DNA of 53,537 nt from Pseudomonadota bacterium. Lineage in GTDB: Bacteria; Pseudomonadota; Gammaproteobacteria; Burkholderiales; SG8-39. The position numbers were made by a program, and so were the translations under genes. The DNA is taken from NCBI GenBank assembly GCA_018241645.1, contig JAFEDL010000015.1, forward strand, positions 14,264 through 67,800, written 5' to 3'. The notes below the pieces were generated by a model, which was given only the letters and a program-made list of their open reading frames with translations, was not told where the DNA came from and made no database searches. This document shows positions 16,792 to 24,134 of this stretch, in pieces; within the stretch, counting starts at the first letter, position 1, and every line of letters begins with the position of its first letter.

Positions 16792-17154
16792 CTACTTCAG
16801 GGAAAGGATCCAGTCGATGAGGTTCTTGATCTCGTTCTGGTCCTTCGACTTCACGATCGGATGCTCTTCCTCGTGGCCATCATCGAACTTGGCTTTCTCG
16901 CCAGTGGTGATGTGCGTGAGCAGGCGCGCCTGGGCTTTCGCCGGGTCACCCGCCTTGCGGTACTTCTCCGCTGTCTCCTTCCATGCCGGGCCTTCCTTCT
17001 TCTTGTCTACCGCGTGGCACTTGAAGCAGTTGCTCTGGCGCGCGAGCGTGCGCGCGGCGTTTTCGTCGGCCGCCGTCGCCGGCGACGCAGCCGCCGCGAA
17101 CAGGATCGAGACTGCAGCTATCGGGAGAGCGATGCGAGAGAGTTTGTTTTTCAT
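16792..17154 (-). CDS. Small periplasmic monohaem class I cytochrome c (MtoD-like position)
   Basis: A 120-residue protein with a signal peptide (cleavage after about ASPATA, residue 28) and one haem site, CFKCH, near residue 43. The mature protein of about 92 residues has the short class I fold: an N-terminal helix with the haem site, a middle KYRKAGDPAKAQARL helix and a C-terminal NEIKNLIDWILSL helix. It contains no methionine after the start codon, so the usual Met axial ligand is absent. A histidine in GHEEEHPIVKS is the likely sixth ligand. It would shuttle electrons in the periplasm between the decahaem and inner-membrane cytochromes. It is the first gene of the minus-strand conduit operon, in the place mtoD holds in Fe(II)-oxidiser clusters. 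Confidence 0.88.
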   Translation of the reverse strand: MKNKLSRIALPIAAVSILFAAAASPATAADENAARTLARQSNCFKCHAVDKKKEGPAWKETAEKYRKAGDPAKAQARLLTHITTGEKAKFDDGHEEEHPIVKSKDQNEIKNLIDWILSLK

Positions 17155-17218
17155 TTCGGAACCCCGGACCTGATTGTTTTTAAGTGTCTAAATGTGTAAC
17201 AAAACGTTTCTCATGCAC

Positions 17219-17247
17219 ATGTCACGCTTGTGAAGCGCACGGGTCAA
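17219..17247 (-). promoter_or_regulatory. Candidate sigma70-type promoter for the cytochrome operon
   Basis: Reading the minus strand, TTGACC (17242-17247) and TGACAT (17219-17224) are separated by 17 bases and lie about 65 bases upstream of the monohaem cytochrome ATG. The -35 is good and the -10 is weak. The -35 lies at the extreme 3' end of the transposase remnant. The leader between here and the ATG is AT-rich compared with its surroundings. Confidence 0.3.
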
Positions 17248-18230
17248 TTCTGGTGTTTCCCCTTTGCGTGCCGCAGGAACTCGTTTGACCCGGGAGAAGA
17301 TTGGAGTGATTCGCATTCCGCGGACATTCCAAATCCGGATGCAAAAAGCAACGCCGAAATCCAAGTGCCGGGACCGCGCAGGCGCGAACTTGTTCCGGAT
17401 CCGACACGCGGTTCGATCGCGCGCTGGGCGCCCCTGCTTACCTTTTCGTCCTGCCGGAAGGTCTCGATGGTGTGCGCTTTCATCGTCTCGACGATGCCCA
17501 GCGCGCAGGTCGACACGACCCAGGTGTCCATCGAAGACCTGAGCCCGCGCGATCCGAGGTCGCGCAGCACGCCGGCCCACGGGTCGCTGCTGCCGGATTC
17601 GGTGCCGGCCGACAGCAGCCGCGTGTATCCGGTGGCGTCCTCGCCCAGCACCACGATGATGTCGGGGACGCGGCCCGAGTCGGCGGCGCGGCCCTCGACC
17701 TCGAACGCCCAGATGCGCTTCCACTGGCGCGCATCCAGCGCATCGCCGAGGAGCCGGCAGCACCGGTCGGCCCATTCCTGCCGGGTCGCTTCAGGGATCG
17801 CCATCGAGGCGTGCGCGCCGTTGTGGCCCATCAGCGCCGACAACGCTGCGTGGATGTCACGGCGCATCATGGAATGCAGGTAGCGCCAGGCGGCGCCCGG
17901 TTCGGCCTCGGCGGCACTGCGGGAGAAGCGGGGCACGAACATCGAGCGGAACTCGACATGTTCCCCTGTGCGGCTCCGGAATTTCGGCAGGCGCACGCGC
18001 ACCGGCCCGATGCCCGTCCGGATCGTGCGCTCGGGCTGGAGCCCGTTGCGCACCAGGGAGTGGCGGCCCTGCGCGTCGCGATGGTCCGCCGCGTTGGCGA
18101 GGAACCGCGCGCATTCGTCCTCGACCAGCAGGGCGATCAGCTGTTCCGCGTGGTGCAGGAGCACGCTCCTGAGGACTTCCGCGCCGTTGCGCAGCGGGGA
18201 GGGGGAAACCAAACCTGCGTCGGGGCCCAT
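17244..18230 (-). pseudogene. Degenerate IS256 (Mutator)-type transposase, catalytic residues lost
   Basis: An open frame of 328 codons whose first 250 residues follow an IS256-family transposase: SLVRNGLQPERTIRTGIGPV, then RVRLPKFRSRTG, a middle helical part, and GLRSS...VVSTCALG. The DDE catalytic core is damaged at two points. The position of the first Asp (family pattern WADG or similar) reads IWAFEVEG (173-180), and the second (family pattern DGALG) reads STCALG (240-245). After residue 250 the sequence no longer resembles a transposase, so the C-terminal third with the last Glu is missing or frame-scrambled. An in-frame TTG at 18305 would add 25 unlikely residues. Either it is decaying in frame or it has been kept for another role. 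It lies between the cytochrome operon and rquA. Confidence 0.7.
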
Positions 18231-18316
18231 CTTGCGTGTCTCCTGCCGTAGTTTCTGGCGGAGACAATGCGCGCAAGCCCGCGGGCGCGGTTTGACGCAA
18301 CGCAAACGCGATGCGA

Positions 18317-19030
18317 TTAGCTTTGTCGCTTAGTGATCGTGAGCAGCTGGTACAGGCCGCCGAATGAAAGGGTCTTGTCAGGAAGCAGAAACCCTCCGTC
18401 GGCCGGGAGCCATTCGGAGATCTCGTGCTCCCACAGGTCCATCGCATACGGCTCGAGCGTGCGCAGGATCCCCACCATCGGCCAGTACAACGGGTTCGAT
18501 GGGGCAGGCCGGTGGTAGTCGACGATGACCACCCGGCCGCCGGGCTTCACCACCCGCAACGCCTCGGCAAGCGTCCGGCGCCGGACCTCCGCGGGCTGCT
18601 CGTGAAGCAGGAAGAACAGCAGCGCCCGGTCGTAGGTGCCGGCGGCGATGTCCAGGCAGGAACTGTCGCCCTGGATCCGGCCCACCTGCGCCTGGGGCGA
18701 AAGCTTGCGCGCGAGGTTGTCCAGCTGGACCGGTAGCACGTCCACGACATCGAGCCGTCCGTCAGCGCCAATGCGCTCGCAGAGCTTCTGCGTCAGGTCT
18801 CCGTACACGCAGGCCACCTGCAGGGTGCTGCCGGCGAGGCGCTCGCCCAGGGCCTGCAGGGCTGCGTCCCGCAGCCGGTTGAAGTTTCCCCACAGGATGA
18901 GGTTCACCAGCCACTGGCGCTCGAACACCCGGACCGCGCGGGGATGGACGTACGCCCACCAGTAGGTCTGCGCCAGGTACGCGGGCACGGCAACCGGGGG
19001 TACGGCAAGGGCCGAGGCCCGGGTCTTCAT
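18317..19030 (-). CDS. rquA: Rhodoquinone biosynthesis protein RquA (methyltransferase-like)
   Basis: A 237-residue protein recognised as RquA by its N-terminal block AYLAQTYWWAYVHPRAV (17-33), FERQWLVNLILWGNF (36-50) and NRLRDAAL (51-58). The Rossmann part has CVYGDLT (74-80) where ordinary class I methyltransferases have a glycine-rich SAM loop, a known oddity of RquA. It is followed by a DVVDVLPVQLDN acidic strand, RVVIVDYHRP (166-175) and LEPYAMDLWEHE. RquA converts ubiquinone to rhodoquinone, replacing a methoxy group by an amino group with SAM as amino donor. Rhodoquinone is the low-potential quinone used for fumarate reduction. The ATG (19028-19030) shares a base with the upstream stop (TGATG), so translation is coupled to the NHL-repeat gene. 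Confidence 0.9.
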   Translation of the reverse strand: MKTRASALAVPPVAVPAYLAQTYWWAYVHPRAVRVFERQWLVNLILWGNFNRLRDAALQALGERLAGSTLQVACVYGDLTQKLCERIGADGRLDVVDVLPVQLDNLARKLSPQAQVGRIQGDSSCLDIAAGTYDRALLFFLLHEQPAEVRRRTLAEALRVVKPGGRVVIVDYHRPAPSNPLYWPMVGILRTLEPYAMDLWEHEISEWLPADGGFLLPDKTLSFGGLYQLLTITKRQS

Positions 19031-19992
19031 CAGGCCACCTTCTCCAGTTTCTGCAGCGACCGCATGCGCCAGGGGATCGCCTCGCCGGGAAAGAGGCGCG
19101 GGTATTCCGTGTAGCTCACCTCGCCCACGTAGATGTCGCCGCGCGAATCCACAGCGAGGCCGTGGGGGGCGACGAACTTGCCGGTTTCCAGCCCCGGCCC
19201 GGCCTCGCCGCCGAGCCGCGCAAGCAGGGTCCCGGCGCCGTCCACGATGGACAGGCGCGGCCCGATGTTGGGCAGCTGCCGGTTGACCGGCATCGAAGGG
19301 CCGAGCTCGCCGATCAGGAACCGGAGCTGCGGCCCGCGGCAGCAGTACAGGCCGCAGGGCCGGTGCATGTTGACCCACTGGGTCTCGTACTTCCCGTTGC
19401 CGTCGAAGACCTGCACGCGGTGGTTCTCGCGGTCGGCGACATACACCCAGCCCTCGGCGTCGGTGACGATGTTGTGCACGATGTTGAACTGGCCCGGGTC
19501 GGTGCCCGGCTCGCCCCACGACATCAGCAGCTTGCCGTCCGGCGAGTACTTGTGCACGCGCGAGTTGCCGTACCCGTCGCTCACGTAGATGTCGCCCCGC
19601 GGGGAGAGCGCCGTATGCGTGCAGCGGTGGAACGGCAGGCCGCTCATGTACGCGGAGGGCTTGCCCGGGACGCCGAGTTCCAGCAGGACCTTGCCGTCGG
19701 TCGTGCACTTGCGCACGATGTGGCCGAGGTCGTCGGTGCAGTACAGGATGTCGTTCGCGTCGATGTGCAGGCCGTGCGCGCGCGGGAAGGTCCCCTCGCC
19801 CCACGACTTGATGAAGTTGCCCTCGCGGTCGAACACCATCATCGGGTGCTCGCCGCGGTTGAACACGTAGACGCGGTCCTTGCTGTCGACCGCGACCGCG
19901 GCCGCGTCCTTGAACTCCCAGCCTTCCGGAAGCCTGGCCCAGTTTTCCACGACCCTGTAGCGGTGCTCCCCGCTGCCCAGCATGACTGCCAT
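19030..19992 (-). CDS. NHL-repeat (six-bladed beta-propeller) protein
   Basis: A 320-residue protein of repeated NHL blades: AAAVAVDSKDRVYVFNRGEH, FPRAHGLHIDANDILYCTDD, TALSPRGDIYVSDGYGNSRV, IVTDAEGWVYVADRENHRV and PHGLAVDSRGDIYVGEVS. The family includes peptidylglycine amidating-lyase-like proteins and many bacterial proteins of unknown role. There is no signal peptide, so it is probably cytoplasmic. Cysteine-rich elements (HRPCGLYCCRG near residue 215) are unusual for a propeller and may bind metal or a cofactor. It is translated just before rquA with a TGATG overlap and lies 20 bases after mog. A scaffold or quinone/lipid-binding role with RquA is possible but unproven. Confidence 0.85.
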   Translation of the reverse strand: MAVMLGSGEHRYRVVENWARLPEGWEFKDAAAVAVDSKDRVYVFNRGEHPMMVFDREGNFIKSWGEGTFPRAHGLHIDANDILYCTDDLGHIVRKCTTDGKVLLELGVPGKPSAYMSGLPFHRCTHTALSPRGDIYVSDGYGNSRVHKYSPDGKLLMSWGEPGTDPGQFNIVHNIVTDAEGWVYVADRENHRVQVFDGNGKYETQWVNMHRPCGLYCCRGPQLRFLIGELGPSMPVNRQLPNIGPRLSIVDGAGTLLARLGGEAGPGLETGKFVAPHGLAVDSRGDIYVGEVSYTEYPRLFPGEAIPWRMRSLQKLEKVA

Positions 19993-20012
19993 GCGTCGTC
20001 CCCTCGGGATGT

Positions 20013-20561
20013 TCAGTTTTTCGGCCGGATGGCGCTTTTTGGCCGGAAGGCCTTGAGGACCGATTCGTCGGTCTCGATGTACGGCCCGCCGATGAGGTCG
20101 ATGCAGTAGGGCACGGCGGCGAACACGCCGTCGAGCGTTTCCTTGATCGCCTTGGGCTGGCCCGGCAGGTTGATGATGAGCGCGCCCTTGCGGATCACCG
20201 CCACCTGGCGCGACAGGATCGCGGTCGGGACGTACTTGAGGCTCACCGCGCGCATCTGCTCGCCGAAGCCCGGCATGACCTTGTCGGCCACGGCCAGCGT
20301 GGCCTCGGGCGTGACGTCGCGCGGCGCCGGCCCCGTGCCGCCGGTGGTCAGCACGAGGTGGCAGCGGGCCGTGTCGACCAGTTCCTTCAGCGTGGCCTCG
20401 ATCAGCGGCTGCTCGTCCGGGATCAGGCGGGTTTCCATGCGCCAGGGCGAGCTGAGCGCGGCGCCGAACCAGTCCTTGAGGGCGGGAATCCCGGCATCTT
20501 CGTACACGCCCGAGGAGGCGCGGTCGCTGATCGATACCAGGCCGATGAGGAGTTCGTCCAT
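20013..20561 (-). CDS. mog: Molybdopterin adenylyltransferase Mog
   Basis: A 182-residue MogA/MoaB-like enzyme that adenylates molybdopterin before molybdenum insertion. Family motifs: LVSISDRASSGVYEDAGI at the N-terminus, VLTTGGTGPAPRDVTPEAT (the MoCF signature, about 89-107) and INLPGQPKAIKETLDGV near the C-terminus. ATG at 20561 is chosen because GGAG lies 5 bases before it. An in-frame GTG 6 bases upstream overlaps the darP stop and is also possible. Mog is needed for the several molybdoenzymes in this window. The order darP-mog beside divergent pmbA is a common betaproteobacterial housekeeping arrangement. Confidence 0.94.
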   Translation of the reverse strand: MDELLIGLVSISDRASSGVYEDAGIPALKDWFGAALSSPWRMETRLIPDEQPLIEATLKELVDTARCHLVLTTGGTGPAPRDVTPEATLAVADKVMPGFGEQMRAVSLKYVPTAILSRQVAVIRKGALIINLPGQPKAIKETLDGVFAAVPYCIDLIGGPYIETDESVLKAFRPKSAIRPKN

Positions 20562-20563
20562 GT

Positions 20564-21040
20564 TCACTCCGCGTCGCGGATGACCTTGAAGATTTCGCGA
20601 AAGGATTTCGGCGGGCGGCCCTCGGCGGCTTCCTTGCGCGCGTTGCGGATCAGGTTGCGCAGGGCCTGCAGGTCCACGCCCGGGTGCCTGGCGGCGAACT
20701 CGGTGAGCGCGGCGTCGTCGGCGATCAGCCGCTCGCGCAGCCTTTCCATGCCGTGCTGGCGCGCGACCTCCGCCTTCGACTGCCCGTTCCAGGCATCGAG
20801 GCGCTCCTGGATCGGCGCCGGGTCGACGTCGCGCATCAGCTTGCCTATGTACTGCATCTGCCGGCGGCGCCCCTCGTGCGCAGTGATGCGCTGGGCCTCG
20901 CGGATCGCCTCGCGCAGCGCCTCAGGCAGGTCCATGCCGGCGAGCCGCTCCTTCGAGAGCTCGACGAGCTCCGCGCCGAGCTTCTGCAGCGCGTGGCTCT
21001 GCTGCTTTTTCCGGGTCTTGCTGAGGATTTCGTTGTCCAT
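20564..21040 (-). CDS. darP: DarP/YjgA ribosome biogenesis factor (DUF615)
   Basis: A 158-residue charged, helical protein of the DUF615 family that associates with the 50S ribosomal subunit during late assembly. Recognisable blocks are MDNEILSKTRKKQQSHALQ, LGAELVELSKERLAGMDLP, EGRRRQMQYIGKLMRDVD and a C-terminal LRNLIRNARKEAAEGRPP. ATG at 21040 is preferred. An in-frame extension to 21064 would overlap the divergent pmbA start and adds 8 residues not typical of the family. The gap to pmbA is only 22 bases, so the two divergent promoters must lie partly within the coding regions. Confidence 0.93.
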   Translation of the reverse strand: MDNEILSKTRKKQQSHALQKLGAELVELSKERLAGMDLPEALREAIREAQRITAHEGRRRQMQYIGKLMRDVDPAPIQERLDAWNGQSKAEVARQHGMERLRERLIADDAALTEFAARHPGVDLQALRNLIRNARKEAAEGRPPKSFREIFKVIRDAE

Positions 21041-21062
21041 TGCGCTGCTATGATAGCGCGCC

Positions 21063-22418
21063 ATGAAAACAGACAGCCGGTTTACCTACAGCGATTCGCA
21101 GATGCGCGAGTTTGCGCAGACCATCCTGGACCATGCCCGGTCCCTCGGCGCGGCGGGGTGCGAGTGCGACGTATCCGAGGGCTTCGGCCTTTCGGTGACG
21201 GTGCGCAAGGGGGAGATCGACACCCTCGAGCACAATCGCGACAAGGGGATCGGCGTCTCGGTGCACTTCGGCAGCCGCCCGCACGTGAAGCGCGGGCATG
21301 CCAGCACCTCGGACTTTTCCCCTGCCGCCCTGCGCCAGACGGTCGAGGCGGCGGTGGCCATCGCCCGCCACACCGCCGAGGACGACTGCGCCGGGCTGCC
21401 CGAGCAGGCGCTGCTCGCCCGGGACCTGCCGGACCTCGACCTGTACCACCCTTGGCACGTGTCGCCCGAGGACGCGATCGAGGTGGCCAGGCGCTGCGAG
21501 GCGGCCGCCTTTGCCCTGTCGCCCAAGCTCAAGAACACCGAAGGAACGTCCCTTTCGGCCCAGCATTCGCAGTTCGTCTTCGCCAACAGCCTGGGCTTCA
21601 TGGCCGGGTTCCCGACTTCGCGGCATTCCCTGGGCTGCTCGATGATCGCCGAGGAGAAGGGCCAGATGCAGCGCGACGACTGGTACAGCTCGGCGCGCGT
21701 CCCCGGCCAGGTCGCCAATCCCGAGGCGCTGGGCCGGTATGCGGGCGAGCGGGCGCTTGCGCGCCTGCGGGCGCGCAAGATCCCCACCTGCCAGGCCCCG
21801 GTGCTGTTCGAGGCGCCCCTGGCAAGCGGCCTGGTCGGCCATTTCGTGTCCGCCGTCAGCGGCGGCAGCCTGTACCGGAAGTCCACGTTCCTGCTCGACA
21901 GCCTGGGCAAGCAGGTGTTTTCCCCCCTGGTGTCGATCGAGGAGCGGCCCCACGAGCCGCAGGCCATGGCGAGTTCCCCCTTCGACGAGGAGGGCGTGGC
22001 CACGCGCGAGCGCAGCATCGTGAGGGACGGCGTGGTCGAGGGTTATTTCCTCGGCACCTATTCGGCGCGCAAGCTCGGCATGCAGTCCACGGGCAGCGCC
22101 GGCGGCAACCACAACCTGGTGGTCCGTCCCGGCACGCTCGATTTCCGCGGGATGCTGAAGAAGCTCCACCGCGGGCTGCTGGTGACCGAGCTGCTCGGCC
22201 AGGGCATGAACCTCATCACCGGCGACTATTCACGGGGCGCGGCGGGCTACTGGGTCGAGAACGGCGAAATCCAGTACCCGGTCGAGGAAATCACCATCGC
22301 CGGCAACCTCGCGGAAATGTTCAAGTCCATAGCCGCGGTGGGCAACGACGTGCTGGTGCGCGGCTCGCGGTCTTCCGGCTCGATCCTCGTCGAAAACATG
22401 ACCATTGCGGGCGATTGA
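21063..22418 (+). CDS. pmbA: Metalloprotease-complex subunit PmbA (TldE)
   Basis: A 451-residue TldE/PmbA protein, the non-metal partner of the TldD/TldE protease involved in peptide maturation (microcin B17) and antitoxin turnover. Family features: an N-terminal domain with CDVSEGFGLSVTVRKGEI, GIGVSVHFGSRP, the middle SVIEERPHEP-like segment, GYFLGTYSARKLGMQSTG, and the C-terminal signature GQGMNLITGDYSRGAAGYW, with EITIAGNLAEMF. The length is standard. ATG at 21063 gives the usual N-terminus. TldD is not encoded nearby, as is normal. It ends at 22418 and is followed by a 110-base gap holding a short ACTTG-TAG-CAAGT inverted repeat. Confidence 0.95.
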   Translation: MKTDSRFTYSDSQMREFAQTILDHARSLGAAGCECDVSEGFGLSVTVRKGEIDTLEHNRDKGIGVSVHFGSRPHVKRGHASTSDFSPAALRQTVEAAVAIARHTAEDDCAGLPEQALLARDLPDLDLYHPWHVSPEDAIEVARRCEAAAFALSPKLKNTEGTSLSAQHSQFVFANSLGFMAGFPTSRHSLGCSMIAEEKGQMQRDDWYSSARVPGQVANPEALGRYAGERALARLRARKIPTCQAPVLFEAPLASGLVGHFVSAVSGGSLYRKSTFLLDSLGKQVFSPLVSIEERPHEPQAMASSPFDEEGVATRERSIVRDGVVEGYFLGTYSARKLGMQSTGSAGGNHNLVVRPGTLDFRGMLKKLHRGLLVTELLGQGMNLITGDYSRGAAGYWVENGEIQYPVEEITIAGNLAEMFKSIAAVGNDVLVRGSRSSGSILVENMTIAGD

Positions 22419-22528
22419 GCACGGCGCACTTGTAGCAAGTTGATACATATCCGGCAACACGACTGCCCCCGCATGATCTATCGTGGAAGGCAGGAGGGGG
22501 GTGGCCTGAAAACTTGCAGGGAGCGCCC

Positions 22529-22795
22529 ATGTTCACGTCCCAAAGCCGGCCCGCGCGGAACCCGCCCGGAATCCATGGTGCCAGCAGCGATCGGCCCCAT
22601 CCCCTGGTGGGCCGCGCCGCGGTCTTCGCAATCGTCGCCGCGATGCTCGCAATCGTGTGGGCCAAGGTCGAGGTGCTCGGCACCCGCGACATCGAGCGCA
22701 CGCTGACCGAGGAGGAAGCCACCCTCGCGCAGGTCTGCGCCGACCGACTCGAGGCCGTCGCCTTCAACCGCTGGGCGACCGGGTTCTCGCAGTAG
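22529..22795 (+). CDS. Hypothetical small membrane protein
   Basis: An 88-residue protein not assigned to any family. A polar, Pro/Arg-rich N-terminus of about 25 residues precedes one hydrophobic segment (GRAAVFAIVAAMLAIVWAKV, about 28-47), then an acidic helical tail (DIERTLTEEEATLAQVCADRLEAV). This topology suggests a single-pass inner-membrane protein. ATG at 22529 has a good AGGGAG ribosome site 5 bases upstream, the main argument that the gene is real; an in-frame ATG 15 bases earlier lacks one. It stands alone between pmbA and frnE. A pyrimidine run (CCCCCTTTTTTT) follows its stop at about 22822-22833, but no clear hairpin precedes it. Confidence 0.55.
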   Translation: MFTSQSRPARNPPGIHGASSDRPHPLVGRAAVFAIVAAMLAIVWAKVEVLGTRDIERTLTEEEATLAQVCADRLEAVAFNRWATGFSQ

Positions 22796-22847
22796 CCCGA
22801 ATTTCCGCAGTACACTGACCGCCCCCTTTTTTTCGCGGGAGACGGCC

Positions 22848-23504
22848 ATGGCGGAGCGCGCCAGCGTGACCATCGACGTGGTGTCGGACGTGATCTGCCC
22901 ATGGTGCTTCATCGGCAAGCGCCGCCTGGAAAAGGCCCTCGCGCAGCTCGCCGGCGAGGTCGACGTCGAGGTGGGCTGGCTGCCGTTCCAGCTGAACCCC
23001 GACATGCCCGTCGCCGGGGTGGCGCGCGCCGAATACCGCAAGGCCAAGTTCGGCAGCATCGAGAAAAGCCGCGCCCTGGATGCGCGGGTCGCGGCCGAAG
23101 CGGCGGGCGAGGGCCTGGCGTTCGCGTTCGAGCGCATGGAGCGCACGCCCAACACCTTTGCCGCCCACCAGCTGATCGACCTCGCGCAGCAGGAGGGCGC
23201 CGGGGCCGGGGTGGTGGAGGCGCTGTTTTCCGCCTACTTCCTCGAGGCCCGGGACATCGGCGACCGCGAGGTGTTGCTGGGCATCGGCAAGGCGGCCGGG
23301 ATCGAGCGCCGGCTCGTCGAGGCGCGCTGGGCCGACAAGGCGGAAGCGCAGCGGCTCGCGCGGGAGGAACGGAGCATGCGGGACCTCGGTATTTCCGGCG
23401 TGCCGACCTTCATCATCGCCGACCGGTACGGTGTCTCCGGCGCGCAGCCGCCGGAGGTGCTGGTCGAGGCGATCCGCGAGGCTGCGGAGAAGGGCGAAGT
23501 CTAG
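22848..23504 (+). CDS. FrnE-type DsbA-family oxidoreductase
   Basis: A 218-residue cytoplasmic thioredoxin-fold protein of the FrnE / 2-hydroxychromene-2-carboxylate isomerase branch of the DsbA superfamily. The redox site is Cys17-Pro-Trp-Cys20 in DVICPWCFIGKRRLEKAL, followed by the helical insertion (NTFAAHQLIDLAQQEG) and the closing GISGVPTFIIADRYGVSGAQPPE loop with the cis-Pro of the fold. There is no signal peptide. FrnE proteins act as disulfide isomerases or in polyketide and stress pathways; the exact role here is not clear. It converges with the CoxG gene, overlapping by 4 bases at the 3' ends. Confidence 0.92.
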   Translation: MAERASVTIDVVSDVICPWCFIGKRRLEKALAQLAGEVDVEVGWLPFQLNPDMPVAGVARAEYRKAKFGSIEKSRALDARVAAEAAGEGLAFAFERMERTPNTFAAHQLIDLAQQEGAGAGVVEALFSAYFLEARDIGDREVLLGIGKAAGIERRLVEARWADKAEAQRLAREERSMRDLGISGVPTFIIADRYGVSGAQPPEVLVEAIREAAEKGEV

Positions 23505-24121
23505 AAAAGGGCAAACAAGGCGACGACGAAGACCACGAGCGCCCCGCCCGCAAGCCACATCAGCGTCGCGTTATCGACTTTCGGCTTGTCCGGGTCGTCG
23601 GCGACCGGCTCCGGGTGGTGTTCGTCGTGGTGCTCGTCGGCATGGGCCGCGTCGGCGTGCGCCGCGCCGTGCTCGGGGTTGTCGCTCGCGACCCTGGCGT
23701 TGAACGCGTTGAAGAACTCCTCGGCGAGCTTCTTCGCGGCCGCATCCACCAGGCGCGAGCCGATCTGCGCCAGCTTGCCGCCGACGTTGGCCTTCACCTG
23801 GTAGGTGAGCTTCGTGTCGTTGCCTTCCGGCAGCAGCTGCACCTTCGCGCCGCCCTTGCCGAACCCGGCCACGCCGCCCTGGCCCTCGAAGGCGATCGAG
23901 TACGAATTGGGCGGGTCGAGGTCGGCAAGCGCCAACTTGCCCTTGAACTTCGCCGAGACCGGGCCGATGCGCGCGGTCATCAGCACGACGTATTCGTTCT
24001 CCGCGGTCTTTTCGATCGACTCGCAGCCCGGGACGCAGGCCTTGAGGATCTCTGGATCGTTGAGCGCAGCCCAGGTGGCGGCCTGCGAGGCCGGGATGAG
24101 CTGTTCGCCGGACATTTCCAT
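23501..24121 (-). CDS. coxG: CoxG-type SRPBCC protein with C-terminal membrane anchor
   Basis: A 206-residue protein. Residues 1-148 are a SRPBCC (START-like) CoxG domain: GEQLIPASQAATWAALNDPE, KACVPGCESIEKT, and TYQVKANVGGKLAQIGSR. A linker very rich in His, Asp, Glu and Ala follows (about 150-180, HADEHHDEHHPEP), then one membrane helix (ATLMWLAGGALVVFVVALF) at the C-terminus. In CO dehydrogenase clusters CoxG is thought to help attach the enzyme to the membrane, and the tail anchor seen here fits that. The His-rich linker could bind metal. It is the last gene of the minus-strand coxD-coxE-coxG group, 13 bases after coxE. Confidence 0.9.
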   Translation of the reverse strand: MEMSGEQLIPASQAATWAALNDPEILKACVPGCESIEKTAENEYVVLMTARIGPVSAKFKGKLALADLDPPNSYSIAFEGQGGVAGFGKGGAKVQLLPEGNDTKLTYQVKANVGGKLAQIGSRLVDAAAKKLAEEFFNAFNARVASDNPEHGAAHADAAHADEHHDEHHPEPVADDPDKPKVDNATLMWLAGGALVVFVVALFALF

Positions 24122-24134
24122 GCGGATCTTCCTT

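Noticed and set aside
22821-22833. A rho-independent terminator after the small membrane protein gene
   Set aside because: A C/T run is present, but no stable stem lies directly before it.
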